A stretch of 64,000 bases of DNA from NCBI GenBank assembly GCA_023457435.1, contig JAEWLS010000020.1, positions 84,293-148,292 of the forward strand. Direction: 5' to 3'. A program made the translations under genes and the position numbers. The stretch's first letter is position 1; the number at the start of each line of letters is the position of its first letter. This DNA comes from Pseudomonadota bacterium (GTDB lineage: Bacteria > Pseudomonadota > Alphaproteobacteria > Rhizobiales > Rhizobiaceae). Below the pieces are notes generated by a model that saw nothing but the letters and a program-made list of their open reading frames with translations, ran no database searches and was not told the origin of the DNA. Positions 1 to 9,986 of the stretch are shown piece after piece.

Positions 1-1
1 C

Positions 2-184
2 TCCAACAATCTCGGCGACGCAAAGAGCCTGATCACCCATCCGGCGACGACGACCCACAAGAACCTGACCGACGAGGCGCGTGCGGAGCTTGGCATCTCG
101 CCGGGCACGTTGCGGCTTTCGGTTGGGCTCGAGGATACCGACGACCTTATCGAAGACCTCGACCGGGCGCTGGCGAAGGCCTAG
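2..184 (+). CDS. metZ: O-succinylhomoserine sulfhydrylase, C-terminal end (partial)
   Basis: Only the last 60 codons are in the window; the 5' part lies upstream. The frame reads [14 protein letters not shown]..., then a [18 protein letters not shown] segment. This is the conserved C-terminus of the Cys/Met-metabolism PLP enzymes (MetZ/MetB family), which make homocysteine or cystathionine from activated homoserine. The PLP lysine is outside the window. The sulfhydrylase assignment rather than cystathionine gamma-synthase rests on the alphaproteobacterial neighbourhood (metZ next to apaG/hslO) and is inference. Its TAG stop overlaps the stop of the convergent downstream gene inside one CTAG. 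Confidence 0.8.
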   Translation, partial: SNNLGDAKSLITHPATTTHKNLTDEARAELGISPGTLRLSVGLEDTDDLIEDLDRALAKA

Positions 185-510
185 GCCTTCAGCAATTTCT
201 TCGGCGCTACCGTGCGCCAGGCGAGCGTAATGAGGTGACGCACCTCGTCGTCGCTCGCCGTTGGCAGATCGAGCCTCGACCAGCCCTTGGCACCCCAGCC
301 GCCCGGGATGCGAGACAGCACGTTCGGCATCGTCTCGAGGAGCATGCTCTGGTCGTCCGGCGTCAGCTTCAGGACGGCCTGCTGCCTGTCCTCGCGCCAG
401 GTCGCGAAAATCCTGTTGGCGACACGGAAGTCCGTCACGTCGAAATGGCTTCCTTCGTGCGCCTGCGGCATCGAGAGCGCGATGGCGCGGAATTCGGCAG
501 GGCTCGTCAT
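181..510 (-). CDS. MmcQ/YjbR family protein
   Basis: A 109-residue protein starting [20 protein letters not shown]. The start was chosen because a GGAGG ribosome site sits 5 nt upstream of this ATG; a longer upstream reading has no such support and would run across the apaG promoter. The Ser/Ala...PQA.EG.HF..DFRV....FA pattern and the C-terminal W..K.WS.LDL segment are typical of the YjbR/MmcQ (CyaY-like fold, DUF419) family of small, possibly DNA-binding proteins. No biochemical role is established from sequence. It is convergent with metZ and divergent from apaG. Confidence 0.8.
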   Translation of the reverse strand: MTSPAEFRAIALSMPQAHEGSHFDVTDFRVANRIFATWREDRQQAVLKLTPDDQSMLLETMPNVLSRIPGGWGAKGWSRLDLPTASDDEVRHLITLAWRTVAPKKLLKA

Positions 511-591
511 CGGTCCTCCAGGCTTGTCCAAGCGCTTGGATGCGCCACATTCTACCGCCAAAGCGGCGTAGCGCCAGCGACGAGGACTGCC

Positions 592-984
592 ATGTACAGC
601 GAGACGACGGACGGCATAGAAGTGAGCGTCGAGCCCTTCTTCATGCCGGAACGCTCCGAGCCGGACGAGAACCGCTACTTCTGGGCATACCGCGTCACGA
701 TCGCCAACCAGTCGCAAGCCTCAGTGAAGCTGCTGTCGCGCTACTGGCGCATCGTCGACGCACAGGGAAAGGTGGACGAAGTGCGCGGCCGCGGCGTGGT
801 CGGCGAGCAGCCGGAGCTGGAGCCGGGGGACAGCTACCAGTACACATCCGGATGCCCGCTCACGACGCCGTCGGGGATCATGCAAGGGCGCTACACGATG
901 GCCGACAAGGACGGGCGCCAGTTCGACGTGGCGATCCCGGCCTTCTCACTCGATCTGCCAGCGCAGAAGCGCGCGCTCAATTGA
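592..984 (+). CDS. apaG: ApaG domain protein
   Basis: A 130-residue single-domain ApaG protein (fibronectin-III-like beta sandwich). Recognisable elements are the N-terminal YSETT.GI.V.V.P.F, the Y.I.N.S (here VTIANQS) strand, [10 protein letters not shown]....V.G.GVVGEQP.L.PG..Y.YTSGC, and the PSG.M.G.Y.M segment. ApaG is linked genetically to Co2+/Mg2+ resistance and diadenosine tetraphosphate levels in enterobacteria; its precise role is unresolved. It ends 8 nt inside the convergent hslO gene. The ATG at 592 is used because earlier in-frame codons lie inside the YjbR gene on the other strand. Confidence 0.92.
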   Translation: MYSETTDGIEVSVEPFFMPERSEPDENRYFWAYRVTIANQSQASVKLLSRYWRIVDAQGKVDEVRGRGVVGEQPELEPGDSYQYTSGCPLTTPSGIMQGRYTMADKDGRQFDVAIPAFSLDLPAQKRALN

Positions 985-1975
985 GCGTGCGCTTATCGAA
1001 CTCCGCCGGATCGAACTCATAGGCGGTCGAGCAGAACTCGCAGTTCACCTTGATCCGGCCGTCCTCGACGCTCTCCACGATCTCCTCGGCGGTGAAGCCG
1101 TTGAGAATATCGCGGATCTTCTCGCGCGAGCAGGAGCAGTCATCGACGACCTGAGTGCCGACGTGCACGCGCACCCCGTGCTCGTGGAACAGCCGGAACA
1201 GCAGCCGCTCGGTTCCCACCGTCGGATCGGTCAGTTCATCCTCGCCGACGGTCAGGAACAAAGAACGCGCCGTCTGCCAGGCGTCGTCGTAGGGCCCAGA
1301 CTCGTCCGGGTCGCTGTCGTCGCCATCGCCGCCGTGCAGATCGGGCTGGCGAAGCCGCTCAGGCGCCTCCGGCAGGAACTGGATGAGGGCGCCACCTGCA
1401 CGCCAGTGGACGCCGCCCGCTTCGCCCGGCAGCATCTGCCTGGCGACGCCGAGGCGGACCTCGGTGGGAATCTGCTCCGACTGCCGGAAATAGACGCGCG
1501 CGACCTCCTCGAGTGAGGTGCCGTCCAGTTGCACCACTCCCTGATAGCGCTGCATGTGCACGCCCTGATCGACAGTCAGCGCGAGGACGCCGACGCCAAG
1601 AAGTGCTGCCGGATCGTCGTTGCCCGCCGCCACGGCCTCATCGAGCCGCTGCTGGTCGTAGCGCGCGTAAGCACGCACCGAGCCCGGCGTGCGAAGATCG
1701 GCCACCAGCATGTCCACCGGTCCGTCGGAACGGGTCTGCAGGATGAACTTGCCCTCGAACTTGAGCGACGTGCCGAGCAGCACAGTCAGCGCGACGGCCT
1801 CGGCCAGGAGCCGGGCAACGGGCTCCGGATAGGCGTGACGCCCGAGAATCTGGTCAAGCAGCGGCCCGAGCTGCACGGCGCGGCCGCGCACGTCGAGCGT
1901 GCCGATGTCGAAGGGAACGACATTGTCGTCGCCGGCGAACCCGAATTCGCCGAGCTGGGGGGTGTTCGCAGTCAC
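977..1975 (-). CDS. hslO: Hsp33 redox-regulated chaperone
   Basis: Hsp33 is a holdase that is inactive while Zn-bound and reduced, and becomes active on oxidative stress through disulfide formation. The C-terminal zinc site is intact: CxC at about residues 280 and 282, and CxxC at about 312 and 315. The core reads [18 protein letters not shown] and [16 protein letters not shown]. The start is taken as GTG at 1975 (reads [17 protein letters not shown], as in rhizobial relatives); a second GTG at 2005 would add ten residues. It is the last gene of the argD-argF-hslO unit, about 125 nt behind argF. The acidic, low-conservation [13 protein letters not shown] stretch near residue 220 is a linker-like insertion. 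Confidence 0.93.
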   Translation of the reverse strand: MTANTPQLGEFGFAGDDNVVPFDIGTLDVRGRAVQLGPLLDQILGRHAYPEPVARLLAEAVALTVLLGTSLKFEGKFILQTRSDGPVDMLVADLRTPGSVRAYARYDQQRLDEAVAAGNDDPAALLGVGVLALTVDQGVHMQRYQGVVQLDGTSLEEVARVYFRQSEQIPTEVRLGVARQMLPGEAGGVHWRAGGALIQFLPEAPERLRQPDLHGGDGDDSDPDESGPYDDAWQTARSLFLTVGEDELTDPTVGTERLLFRLFHEHGVRVHVGTQVVDDCSCSREKIRDILNGFTAEEIVESVEDGRIKVNCEFCSTAYEFDPAEFDKRTLN

Positions 1976-2100
1976 GTTGAAATATCCCGGTCTGGCGTCA
2001 GGCACAGGCTGGCGCCCGTGCTCCGGCCGCGGAAGATCCGCAGGTTCAGTCCTTGCATGAAGGCCGGGAGATAGGTGCCGCAGCGTCGGATATCAAGCGC

Positions 2101-3012
2101 CTAGACGCCGAGGCACCACGCCAGCACCGCCTTCTGCGCATGCAGCCGGTTTTCCGCCTCGTCGAAGACGACGGAATGCGGACCGTCCATCACCTCGTCG
2201 GTGACCTCTTCGCCGCGGTGCGCAGGCAGGCAGTGCATGAAGAGCGAATCCCTCGCCGCGTGCGCCATCAGCTCGTCGTTGACCTGATAGGGCTGGAACA
2301 CGTTGTGCCCGCGGGCGCGGTGTTCCTGTCCCATCGAGACCCAGGTATCGGTGACGACGCAATCTGCCCCCGTGACTGCTTCGACAGGCGAGCGCATGAT
2401 ATTCACGCGGCCGCCATTGGCGTTCGACCACTCGACGAAGCGCCGGTCGGGCTCGCTGCCCTCGGGCACCGCAACGTTCAGCCGAAACGAGAAGCGCGCG
2501 GAGGCCTCGGCCAGGGAGTGCAGCACGTTGTTACCGTCGCCGGTCCAGGCGAACAGCCTATCCTTGACCGGGCCTCGATGCTCCTCGAAGGTGAGCAGGT
2601 CGGCCATGATCTGGCACGGATGGGTGTCGTCGGTCAGGCCGTTGATCACCGGTACGGTGGCGTGGGCGGCGAGTTCGCGCAGGCGAACGTGCGCGGTGGT
2701 GCGGATCATAATGGCGTCGACGTAGCGCGACAGGACCTTCGCCGTGTCTGCTATGGTCTCGGAGCGGCCGAGCTGCATCTCCGCGCCGGTGAGCATGATG
2801 GTCTCGCCGCCAAGCTGGCGCATTCCGACGTCGAACGAAACGCGGGTGCGCGTCGACGGCTTCTCGAAGATCATCGCGAGAACCTTGCCGTCCAGCGGCC
2901 TGTCGCGATCTCCGGCCTTGAGCCGCGTCTTGCGCGCGCGCGCGTCGTCAAGCATTCCGCGAAGGGTGCCGGCTGAGAGATCGGCGATATCGGTGAAGTG
3001 CCTGATCGCCAT
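2101..3012 (-). CDS. argF: Ornithine carbamoyltransferase
   Basis: Condenses ornithine and carbamoyl phosphate to citrulline in arginine biosynthesis; a cytosolic trimer. The 303 residues contain the carbamoyl-phosphate site STRTR (53-57), HPCQ (131-134), an SMG-type ornithine loop (226-228) and the catalytic HCLP (260-263). All are intact and the length is normal. It starts 5 nt after the argD stop, so the two are almost certainly co-transcribed and possibly translationally coupled. The anabolic role (argF rather than catabolic arcB) is inferred from linkage to argD and absence of arcA/arcC. Confidence 0.97.
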   Translation of the reverse strand: MAIRHFTDIADLSAGTLRGMLDDARARKTRLKAGDRDRPLDGKVLAMIFEKPSTRTRVSFDVGMRQLGGETIMLTGAEMQLGRSETIADTAKVLSRYVDAIMIRTTAHVRLRELAAHATVPVINGLTDDTHPCQIMADLLTFEEHRGPVKDRLFAWTGDGNNVLHSLAEASARFSFRLNVAVPEGSEPDRRFVEWSNANGGRVNIMRSPVEAVTGADCVVTDTWVSMGQEHRARGHNVFQPYQVNDELMAHAARDSLFMHCLPAHRGEEVTDEVMDGPHSVVFDEAENRLHAQKAVLAWCLGV

Positions 3013-3017
3013 TGCGG

Positions 3018-4208
3018 TCAGGCCGCGCCGGCGGATGCGGAAAGCGATGCGGCGCCCGCGCGGATCGCGTCGACCGCGATGCGGATTTCCTCATCCGCGA
3101 CGTTCAAGGGCGGAAGGATCCGCACCACGTTGTCGCCGGCCGGGACCGCAAGCAGGTTATTGGCGCGCAGCGAGGCGTTGACCGCCGTGTTCGGCACCCG
3201 GCACTTCAAGCCGAGCAGCAGCCCCTCGCCGCGCACGCCTTCGAAGACCGCCGGGAATTCGTCGATGACGCTGGCGAGACCCTGCTTGAACAGCAGTGCC
3301 TTGCGGCGCACCTCCTCTAGAAAGCCCGGTTCCAGAACGACGTCGAGGACGGCGTTGCCGACCGCCATGGCGAGCGGATTGCCGCCGAAGGTGGTTCCGT
3401 GCGTGCCGGCGGTCATGCCGCGCGCCGCATCCTCGGTCGCGAGGCAGGCGCCCATCGGGAAGCCGCCGCCAATACCTTTGGCGATTGCCATGATATCCGG
3501 CTCGATGCCCGACCATCCATAGGCGAAGAGCTTGCCGGTGCGTCCGATGCCGCACTGCACCTCGTCGACGATGAAGAGAAGGTCGTGCTCGTCGCAGAGG
3601 GCACGCAACGCGCGCATCATCTCGGGCGGAACCGGGCGCACGCCGCCTTCGCCCTGCACGGGCTCGATGAGGATGGCCGCCGTCTGCGGCCCGACCGCCG
3701 CCTCGACGGCCTTCATGTCGCCGAACGGCACCTGGTCGAAGCCGTCGACCTTGGGGCCGAAACCCTCGAGATACTTGGCCTGCCCGCCCGCGGCGATGGT
3801 CGCGAGCGTGCGGCCATGGAAGGCGCCCTCGAAGGTGACGATGCGATAGCGGTCAGGCCGACCGTTAACGTAGTGCCAGCGGCGCGCGGTCTTGATGGCG
3901 CATTCGAGGGCCTCGGCCCCCGAATTGGTGAAGAACACCTTGTCCGCAAACGTGTTCTCGCACAGGCGGCGCGAGAGCGTCTCCTGGCCCGGCACATTAT
4001 AAAGGTTGGATACGTGCCAGAGCTTCTCGGCCTGATCCTTGAGCGCCGCTACGAGGTGCGGATGACCATGACCGAGCGAGTTGACCGCGATGCCGCCGGC
4101 GAAATCGAGATATCGCGCGCCGGAGGCCTCGATCAACCACGACCCCTCGCCCCTGTCGAACGACAGCGGGGCGCGCGCGAACGTGTCGAAAAGCGCGGTA
4201 CCGCTCAT
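3018..4208 (-). CDS. argD: Acetylornithine aminotransferase
   Basis: A class III PLP aminotransferase that makes N-acetylornithine in arginine synthesis; this family often also acts on succinyl-diaminopimelate. The 396 residues include [12 protein letters not shown] (95-106), the FHGRT loop (130-134), DEVQ.G.GRTG (215-225) and the Schiff-base lysine K244 in AKGIGGG. ATG at 4208 is preceded by AGAGG. It heads the argD-argF-hslO unit. The 5' leader (up to about 4326) contains an intrinsic terminator-like hairpin facing the gene, described separately. Confidence 0.96.
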   Translation of the reverse strand: MSGTALFDTFARAPLSFDRGEGSWLIEASGARYLDFAGGIAVNSLGHGHPHLVAALKDQAEKLWHVSNLYNVPGQETLSRRLCENTFADKVFFTNSGAEALECAIKTARRWHYVNGRPDRYRIVTFEGAFHGRTLATIAAGGQAKYLEGFGPKVDGFDQVPFGDMKAVEAAVGPQTAAILIEPVQGEGGVRPVPPEMMRALRALCDEHDLLFIVDEVQCGIGRTGKLFAYGWSGIEPDIMAIAKGIGGGFPMGACLATEDAARGMTAGTHGTTFGGNPLAMAVGNAVLDVVLEPGFLEEVRRKALLFKQGLASVIDEFPAVFEGVRGEGLLLGLKCRVPNTAVNASLRANNLLAVPAGDNVVRILPPLNVADEEIRIAVDAIRAGAASLSASAGAA

Positions 4209-4261
4209 TGCCTGCCTCTAGCTCGCCTCCACGCCGGCGGACAGGATGTCGGCCGACAAAA

Positions 4262-4314
4262 TCAAAAAGCCGCCCAAAGGGGCGGCGTCGAACTGCAGAT
4301 ATCGGGGCTTTTTG
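4262..4314 (-). terminator. Terminator/anti-terminator-like structure in the argD leader
   Basis: Read on the minus strand, arms GCCGCCC (4286-4280) and GGGCGGC (4275-4269) form a perfect 7-bp G+C stem with a 4-nt loop, followed directly by TTTTTGATTTT: a textbook intrinsic terminator 54 nt upstream of the argD ATG. Upstream, CAAAAAGCC (4314-4306) is exactly complementary to GGCTTTTTG (4271-4263), the 3' arm plus U tract, and could form a competing anti-terminator. No Arg-rich leader peptide was found. It could instead terminate a small leader RNA. Confidence 0.6.
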
Positions 4315-4413
4315 CCGTAAAGTCAACGAAAAGCTGGCCTATCGAGGCGCCGGACGGTGGTGCCAGAACCTCGTGGAAAGGGTTCCGGCAAGTTGGGGAA
4401 AACCGTGAAATTG

Positions 4414-4573
4414 GATTCCGCGAATCCGGCGGACTCTTGTCACCGAGTCAAGCGATAGGTAGTTTGACCCTCAACACAACTAGATTTCGTGCGGCGAACT
4501 CTTTCACCAGTGTGATGTGGTGCAGCCCCGGCTTCGGCTGGCGGTGGAAGGATTCGGATTCCGTCACGGACTC
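4414..4573. promoter_or_regulatory. Cluster of seven GANTC (CcrM) sites upstream of gcrA
   Basis: GANTC occurs at 4414, 4422, 4432, 4445, 4551, 4557 and 4569, the last ending 17 nt before the gcrA ATG. Random expectation for a 160-bp stretch is under one. GANTC is the target of the cell-cycle DNA methylase CcrM in alphaproteobacteria, and GcrA acts at methylated GANTC promoters. A cluster in front of gcrA itself suggests methylation-dependent or autoregulatory control. That link is inference. Confidence 0.65.
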
Positions 4574-4590
4574 CACGAGGAGCCTTCCCG

Positions 4591-5103
4591 ATGAACTGGA
4601 CTGATGAACGCGTCGAGCTTTTGCGGAAATTGTGGTCGGAAGGGCTCAGCGCCAGCCAGATCGCGGCGCAGCTCGGCGCTGTCAGCCGCAACGCGGTAAT
4701 CGGCAAGGTGCACCGCCTGAAGCTCGCCGGACGCGGCAGGACTTCCGCGGCGCCGGCGCGCACCAAGAAAGTTGCCACGGCGACGAAGCCGGCCTCCGGC
4801 GCGGCAGTCCGGCCGATCCGCCCCGTTCACGCGTCGTCGGGTGCCAACGCCCTGCAGACGGTATTCGAGGCCGAGCCGGTCACCCGCACCGTCTACCGCC
4901 CGTCGGAGAACGTCGTGGTGCCGATTTCGCGGCAGCTGTCGCTCACGCAGCTCACCGAGCGCACGTGCAAGTGGCCCAACGGCGACCCGCTGACGGAAGA
5001 ATTCAACTTTTGCGGCAACGAGGCCGGCGAAGTGGGGCCTTACTGCGCCTACCATGCAAAGCTGGCCTACCAGCCTGCCTCGGAGCGCAGGCGGGTTCGC
5101 TGA
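4591..5103 (+). CDS. gcrA: GcrA cell cycle regulator
   Basis: A 170-residue GcrA protein, a sigma70-associated transcription factor that stimulates promoters carrying m6A-methylated GANTC in alphaproteobacteria. The N-terminal DNA-binding helix-turn-helix reads MNWTDERVELLRKLWSEG, then SASQIAAQLG...SRNAVIGKVHRL. A basic, Ala/Pro-rich linker (about 45-85) follows. The C-terminal sigma-interacting domain has the family's CKWP.GDP and FCG....G.YC.YH Cys/His pattern. Length and domain order are normal. It is convergent with phoU, the stops being 6 nt apart. Confidence 0.97.
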   Translation: MNWTDERVELLRKLWSEGLSASQIAAQLGAVSRNAVIGKVHRLKLAGRGRTSAAPARTKKVATATKPASGAAVRPIRPVHASSGANALQTVFEAEPVTRTVYRPSENVVVPISRQLSLTQLTERTCKWPNGDPLTEEFNFCGNEAGEVGPYCAYHAKLAYQPASERRRVR

Positions 5104-5109
5104 GACTAC

Positions 5110-5820
5110 CTATTTCGCAGCAGGCGCCAACGTCACGCGGTGGCTGACGTCGCTCTTGCTGCGTTCGGCAGGAAGCTGTTCCGACGTTTCGACGTAATAG
5201 ATGGTCTCCGCGATGTTGGTGGCATGGTCACCAATCCGCTCGATGTTCTTCGCGCAGAACAGCAGGTGCGTGCACGGCGTGATGTTGCGCGGATCTTCCA
5301 TCATGTAAGTGAGAAGCTCGCGGAAGAGCGACGTGTACATCGCGTCGATCTCGCTGTCGCGATCGCGCACGAAGCCGAGCGTCGACACCGCGCGCGAGGC
5401 GTAGACGTCGAGTACTTCCTTGAGCTGCGTCAGCGCCAGATTGGAGAGCGCTTCGAGCCCCCGGAAAAGGCTGACCGGCTGGCGCGAGGCCGATACCGCG
5501 ACCACGCGCTTGCCGATGTTCTTGCCGAGGTCGCCGACGCGCTCGAGATCGGCGGCGATGCGCATCGAGCCCAGGATTTCCCGCAGGTCGCCGGCCAGCG
5601 GCTGACGGCGCGCAATAACGAAGATGGCCTTGTCATCGATCTCGCGCTGAGCTGCATCCAGCAGTTCGTCATCGGAAACGACCCTGGCGGCCAGGGCCGT
5701 ATCGTTGGCGACAAGCGCGGCGACAGCCTGCTCGACCAGCCGTTCGGCGAGGCCGCCCATCGCGGCCACGCGACCGGACAGAAACTTCAGGTCTTCGTCA
5801 TAGGCGCGAACGATGTGCAT
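5110..5820 (-). CDS. phoU: PhoU phosphate signalling regulator
   Basis: A 236-residue all-helical protein with two PhoU repeats. Each carries an acidic metal-binding signature: DDELLDAAQREID and RIAADLERVGDLGKN in the first; DRDSEIDAMYTSLFRELL and CAKNIERIGDHATNIAE in the second. PhoU couples the PstSCAB importer to the PhoR kinase and represses the Pho response when phosphate is ample. It lies 80 nt downstream of the PhoR-like kinase on the same strand. The usual pstSCAB and phoB genes are not in the window, so this copy is separated from, or secondary to, the main Pho operon. Confidence 0.95.
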   Translation of the reverse strand: MHIVRAYDEDLKFLSGRVAAMGGLAERLVEQAVAALVANDTALAARVVSDDELLDAAQREIDDKAIFVIARRQPLAGDLREILGSMRIAADLERVGDLGKNIGKRVVAVSASRQPVSLFRGLEALSNLALTQLKEVLDVYASRAVSTLGFVRDRDSEIDAMYTSLFRELLTYMMEDPRNITPCTHLLFCAKNIERIGDHATNIAETIYYVETSEQLPAERSKSDVSHRVTLAPAAK

Positions 5821-5900
5821 GCGACCGCTCCTCCGCGGACCTCGATTTCACAGAGGCTAGGCGAGTCGCATGACAGGACCAAGAAATCCAGAAGCTTCGA

Positions 5901-7142
5901 TCAAAGCGGCAGATGCGCGACGAATTCCGCGCCGGCGCCCGGCTCGGAACGGATCGACAGGCGGCCGTTGTGCCGCGTCAGGATGTGCTTGACGATGGCC
6001 AGGCCGAGCCCGGTCCCCTTGGGCGTCGCGCCGCTGCCGGCTTCGACGCGGTAGAAGCGCTCGGTGACGCGCGGAATGTGTTCGGCGGCGATGCCGGGGC
6101 CGAAGTCGCGGAATGCGATCTCGACCCCCGGGTGCGCCCCGCCTTCGGCGCGCCGCACCGAGACGACGACGCGCTTGCCCGCCCGACCGTACTTGATGGC
6201 GTTCTCCAACAGGTTCTCGAAGACCTGGGTGAGCTCGTCGCGGCTCCCTGGCACGCTGACGGGCTCCGCCGGCAGGTTGCGCTCGACGACGACACCGGCC
6301 TCGTCCGCCATACGCGACAACGCATCGGCGACGCTGCCGACGATGCCCACGACATCGGCGCGCTCGGAACGGCCGACTTGGGGCTTCATTTCTAGGCGCG
6401 ACAGCGAGAGCAGGTCGTCGATCAACCGGGCCATGCGCGCCGTCTGTTCCTGCATGATGCCAAGGAAGCGGTCGCGCGCCGCAGCGTCGTCTCGGGCCGG
6501 CCCGCGCAACGTGTCGATGAAACCCGCCACCGACGCGAGCGGCGTGCGCAGCTCATGGCTCGCGTTGGCGATGAAGTCAGCACGCATGCGGTCGATCCGG
6601 CGCGCCTCGCTCTGATCCTTGAAGGCGAGAAGAAACAGACCGGTGTCGTCGTTGACGGCGGTGGTCGATACCCGGAAAACGCGCTCGATCGGCAGGCGCT
6701 CCGCGTAGTCGATCGTGCTGCCCTGACCGCCGAGCATCGAGCGGACAAGCTCCTGCATCTCCGGCGCGCGGAAACGCACCTGAAGGTCGAGCCCTACGAG
6801 CCTCTCGCCGAAGGCGTCGCGCGCGGCGCGGTTAGCCTCCACGACCACGCCCGCCCTGTCGTACAACAGCAGGGGATCGCCGACGGCTTCGAGAAGGCGC
6901 GCGGCCGAGAGCCCATCGATCGGCGCGCGTGCGACATCCGGCACCGGATGGACGCGCGTCATCTCCGCTCTCCTCGTCGCCACAAGCACAAGCGGCACTG
7001 CGGCGAGGGCAACGACAGCGGCCAGCCATTCCCCCGCAATGAACAGCACCGCGGCGCCAGCGGCAGCCAAAATTGCAGCGAGATAGGCGCCGCGCGATGC
7101 AGCGCGGTCAGGCGACGTTCGGGCCGGTGCGTTCGAGCTCAC
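5901..7142 (-). CDS. phoR: PhoR-like sensor histidine kinase
   Basis: A 413-residue kinase with two N-terminal membrane helices (about 19-36 and 39-55, no periplasmic sensor between them), a PAS domain (about 75-175), HisKA with H196 in ASHELRTPL, and HATPase_c with N-box [17 protein letters not shown] and [13 protein letters not shown]. This architecture is that of PhoR. GTG at 7142 is chosen because longer readings run antisense into ppk2. Neighbouring phoU supports the phosphate assignment; the cognate PhoB is not seen. It is divergent from ppk2, with a 62-bp shared promoter region in which no clear Pho box was found. Confidence 0.88.
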   Translation of the reverse strand: MSSNAPARTSPDRAASRGAYLAAILAAAGAAVLFIAGEWLAAVVALAAVPLVLVATRRAEMTRVHPVPDVARAPIDGLSAARLLEAVGDPLLLYDRAGVVVEANRAARDAFGERLVGLDLQVRFRAPEMQELVRSMLGGQGSTIDYAERLPIERVFRVSTTAVNDDTGLFLLAFKDQSEARRIDRMRADFIANASHELRTPLASVAGFIDTLRGPARDDAAARDRFLGIMQEQTARMARLIDDLLSLSRLEMKPQVGRSERADVVGIVGSVADALSRMADEAGVVVERNLPAEPVSVPGSRDELTQVFENLLENAIKYGRAGKRVVVSVRRAEGGAHPGVEIAFRDFGPGIAAEHIPRVTERFYRVEAGSGATPKGTGLGLAIVKHILTRHNGRLSIRSEPGAGAEFVAHLPL

Positions 7143-7204
7143 GTCACAGCTTGTCCAGTTTCGGCGCAACCCATAGCATGACCCGCCATGCGAGGACCCT
7201 CCCG

Positions 7205-8110
7205 ATGAAGCAGAAGAGCAAGCCTCAAAAGGCCGAGAAGTCGAGTGCCGTCGAGCTGACGATCTGCGGCAAGAAGCGCAGCTTCGACATCGACGATCCA
7301 AAGCTACCAGGCTGGGTCGAGGACAACGAGATCGCGGCGGGCGGCTACCCGTATCCCGACAAGATGAAGCGCGACGGCTACGAAAGCCAGTTGGAGATGC
7401 TGCAGATCGAGCTGGTGAAGCTGCACGCATGGCAGCAGGCGACCGGCGAGCGCGTCATGATCCTCTTCGAAGGTCGGGATGCGGCGGGCAAAGGCGGCAC
7501 GATCGGCGCCGTACGCCAGTACCTGAACCCGCGCACGGCGCGCAACGTGGCGCTCTCCAAGCCGACCGAGACCGAGCGCGGACAATGGTACTTCCAGCGC
7601 TATGTCGCGCAGTTTCCGAGCGCGGGCGAGTTCGTGACCTTCGACCGGTCCTGGTACAACCGCGCGGGCGTGGAACCCGTCATGGGTTTCTGCACGCCGG
7701 AGCAGCACCAGAAGTTCCTCGACGACGTGCCGCAGTTCGAGCTGTCGATCGTCAACGAGGGCATCCGCTTCTTCAAGATCTGGCTCGACATTGCCCAGGA
7801 GACACAACTGGCGCGCTTCCACGACCGAAGGCATTCGCCGCTCGCCTGGTGGAAATTCTCGCCGATCGACATCGCCGGCATCGCGAAGTGGAACGACTAT
7901 TCCGACAAGCGCGATCTGATGCTGCAGCGGACCCACACCGCTTACGCGCCCTGGACGGTCGTGCGCGCCAACGACAAGCGGCGCGGACGGCTTGCCGTCA
8001 TCCGCCACATCCTGGATGCGGTGCCTTACGACAACAAGGACGCCGAGGCGATCGGCGTCCAGGACACGAAGATCATCTGCGACGCGCCGGCCTTCCTCGC
8101 CAGCCGCTAG
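7205..8110 (+). CDS. ppk2: Polyphosphate kinase 2
   Basis: A 301-residue single-domain PPK2 that uses polyphosphate to phosphorylate NDPs (or the reverse). P-loop GRDAAGKGG (90-98), Walker B-like FDRSWYNR (146-153) and the basic lid segment [17 protein letters not shown] are all present. The length matches the one-domain class I enzymes. ATG at 7205 follows GAGG; an upstream ATG at 7178 is possible but has no better ribosome site. Lying divergently next to phoR/phoU, it suggests linked control of phosphate and polyphosphate stores. The last 38 nt overlap the convergent glycosyltransferase gene. Confidence 0.95.
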   Translation: MKQKSKPQKAEKSSAVELTICGKKRSFDIDDPKLPGWVEDNEIAAGGYPYPDKMKRDGYESQLEMLQIELVKLHAWQQATGERVMILFEGRDAAGKGGTIGAVRQYLNPRTARNVALSKPTETERGQWYFQRYVAQFPSAGEFVTFDRSWYNRAGVEPVMGFCTPEQHQKFLDDVPQFELSIVNEGIRFFKIWLDIAQETQLARFHDRRHSPLAWWKFSPIDIAGIAKWNDYSDKRDLMLQRTHTAYAPWTVVRANDKRRGRLAVIRHILDAVPYDNKDAEAIGVQDTKIICDAPAFLASR

Positions 8111-9986
8111 GGGCAGCGGCGTGCGGGACGTCCGGTTCGCCGCGCTTGTGCGGCGTCTTCTCCCACAGATGCGGCGCCCGGACGAGCTGGATCACGGCCC
8201 GCCAGGCTGCCAGAGACAGCATGAGCCAGTAGACAGGGGTCGCGGCCGCAATCAGCGGCAACGCCTGTCGCTCGCCGCGCGGCAGCGACCGGGCGCCGAT
8301 GATCAGAAATCCGGCATAGCCCAGCGCCACGTTGACGACATCCACCGCAAGCAGCGCGCGATTGTACAGTCCGATCGACAGGCCGAACGCCGCCTCGACG
8401 CCGACGATCAGCAAGGTGACATAGAGCAAGGGGTGCAGCAGCGCCGACAGCAGCATTCCGCCAAACAGGATCTGCGAGACCAGGAACGAACCTGGCCCGA
8501 GCTCAGCCGCAAGCCTGCGCCAGCTGCGCATGTGCACCAGCCACGTCTGGGCCCAACCCTTGAACCATCGCGTGCGCTGCGGGAGCCACACACGCAGCTC
8601 GGTCGGCGCGGCCTCGTGAGTCGGCAGCGCTATCGTCTCGGTGCGATAGCCGAGACGATGCAGCCGCATGCCCAGGTCGGCGTCCTCAGTGACGTTGAAG
8701 GGGTCCCAGCCGCCCACCTTTTCCAGGACGGAACGTTTGAAATGATTCGAGGTCCCGCCGAGCGGCAGCACCAGTTCGTTGCGCGACAGGAACGGCAGCA
8801 TGATCCGGAACAGACCGGAGTATTCGAACGCAAACATACGGGCGACGATGCTGGCGCCGCGATTGGTGATCTGCAGCGGCGCCTGCACGCAACCGAGCGA
8901 ACGGCCGGAATTGCGAAAGCGCGTCCACGCCTCGATCAGCTGGCGCGGATGTGGCCGGTCCTCGGCATCGTAGAGCGCGACGAAATCGCCCGAAATCGCG
9001 CCCATCGCATAGGCGAGCGCTTTCGGCTTGGTGCGGGGGATGCCCGGCGGCACCGCGATCACCTCCACACTGGGACGCAGACGCTGGGCGCGAAGAGCCG
9101 CCAGCGTCTCCGCGTCATCAGCCTCGCAGACGAGCTTGATCTCGAGCTTGCTCCGCGGCCATTCGAGCTTGCCGAGCGCGACCAGGAGTTCCGGCACGAT
9201 CTCCGCTTCGCGGTGCAACGCGACCAAGATCGTGTAGCGCGGCATGATGAGCGGCTCGCAGCGCGCGAGTCGCGGGAGCTTCGGCACGCGCTGACGGGTG
9301 GCCATCAAACGAAGCGCCACGCATGGCAGGAACGATAGCGTCAGCAAGAGATGCATGGCGAGGAACGTCGCATTGGGCCACGCGATCGCGGACGAGACCA
9401 GCGCGCTCGCGGCCGCGCCAAGTACGAAACCCTGCCGGCCGGTGAACACCGTGCGCGCCGAACAGTCCGGCTGCTCTTCGAACAGGCGGTTTACCGCGCG
9501 TGTGGCGAGGACCGGGCTGAAGCGCGCAAGTAGCGCGCCCCGCAGCGCCATCGGCGCTACCAGACAGAAGCGTTGGCGCAGCGCAGGACGTTCGGCCATC
9601 CACCGGCGCAGCTGAGCGAATTCGGCTGCCTCGGGCGCCAGGAGCGTCAAGGTGCGACCGTCGCCGGCATCGTAGCGAGCACGGCGGACGCCGTTGGGCT
9701 GGCGCAGGAGAGCGAGGCCGTCACGGTCGCTGACGATCAAACGGGCCGGATCAATATCCGAAAGAAACGGAAGTCCGAGAGCGCGCGCGGCAGCACCGAA
9801 GAAGTTCGCTTCGGATGTGGCGCCATGCACCAGCAACTCCGCTTGGAACGTGGTCCCGTTATCGATGGCACGCCTAAGCGCTATCGAAACCGTCTCGCGC
9901 GGCAACCCGAGGCGCTCAAGCACCGGCCGCCAGAGATCGAGTTCGGAATGATCCGCGCGCGCCGGATCGCCCTTGGCGTCGGCCAT
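8073..9986 (-). CDS. Membrane glycosyltransferase, family 2, with N-terminal GspE/MshEN-like domain
   Basis: A 637-residue processive-type GT2. Residues 15-165 resemble the small MshEN/GspE N-terminal domain found fused to some GT2 enzymes. Hydrophobic helices lie near 185-230. The catalytic domain follows, with DAED (340-343), TEDADLG and QRTRWFKGW, corresponding to the D..D, ED and QxxRW motifs of cellulose and glucan synthases. Four or five membrane segments close the protein. The product polysaccharide cannot be deduced. The start is uncertain: ATG at 9986 is used, with an in-frame ATG at 10055 as an alternative. It lies about 220 nt downstream of the luxR-type gene on the same strand. 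Confidence 0.82.
   Translation of the reverse strand: MADAKGDPARADHSELDLWRPVLERLGLPRETVSIALRRAIDNGTTFQAELLVHGATSEANFFGAAARALGLPFLSDIDPARLIVSDRDGLALLRQPNGVRRARYDAGDGRTLTLLAPEAAEFAQLRRWMAERPALRQRFCLVAPMALRGALLARFSPVLATRAVNRLFEEQPDCSARTVFTGRQGFVLGAAASALVSSAIAWPNATFLAMHLLLTLSFLPCVALRLMATRQRVPKLPRLARCEPLIMPRYTILVALHREAEIVPELLVALGKLEWPRSKLEIKLVCEADDAETLAALRAQRLRPSVEVIAVPPGIPRTKPKALAYAMGAISGDFVALYDAEDRPHPRQLIEAWTRFRNSGRSLGCVQAPLQITNRGASIVARMFAFEYSGLFRIMLPFLSRNELVLPLGGTSNHFKRSVLEKVGGWDPFNVTEDADLGMRLHRLGYRTETIALPTHEAAPTELRVWLPQRTRWFKGWAQTWLVHMRSWRRLAAELGPGSFLVSQILFGGMLLSALLHPLLYVTLLIVGVEAAFGLSIGLYNRALLAVDVVNVALGYAGFLIIGARSLPRGERQALPLIAAATPVYWLMLSLAAWRAVIQLVRAPHLWEKTPHKRGEPDVPHAAAPSGWRGRPARRR

Larger units (their letters stand above)
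4209..4590. other. argD-gcrA divergent intergenic region
   Basis: A 382-bp gap with no credible ORF on either strand. The argD-proximal part holds a terminator-like hairpin (4262-4286), a complementary upstream segment (4306-4314), and a possible minus-strand promoter (TTGACT at 4326-4321, GATATC 17 nt further on). The gcrA-proximal part holds seven GANTC sequences between 4414 and 4573. Short GGATTCGGATTCC-type repeats make up part of that cluster. No RNA gene was recognised. Confidence 0.7.

Noticed and set aside
7143..7204. Pho box between phoR and ppk2
   Set aside because: No pair of CTGTCAT-like repeats with the right spacing was found on either strand.
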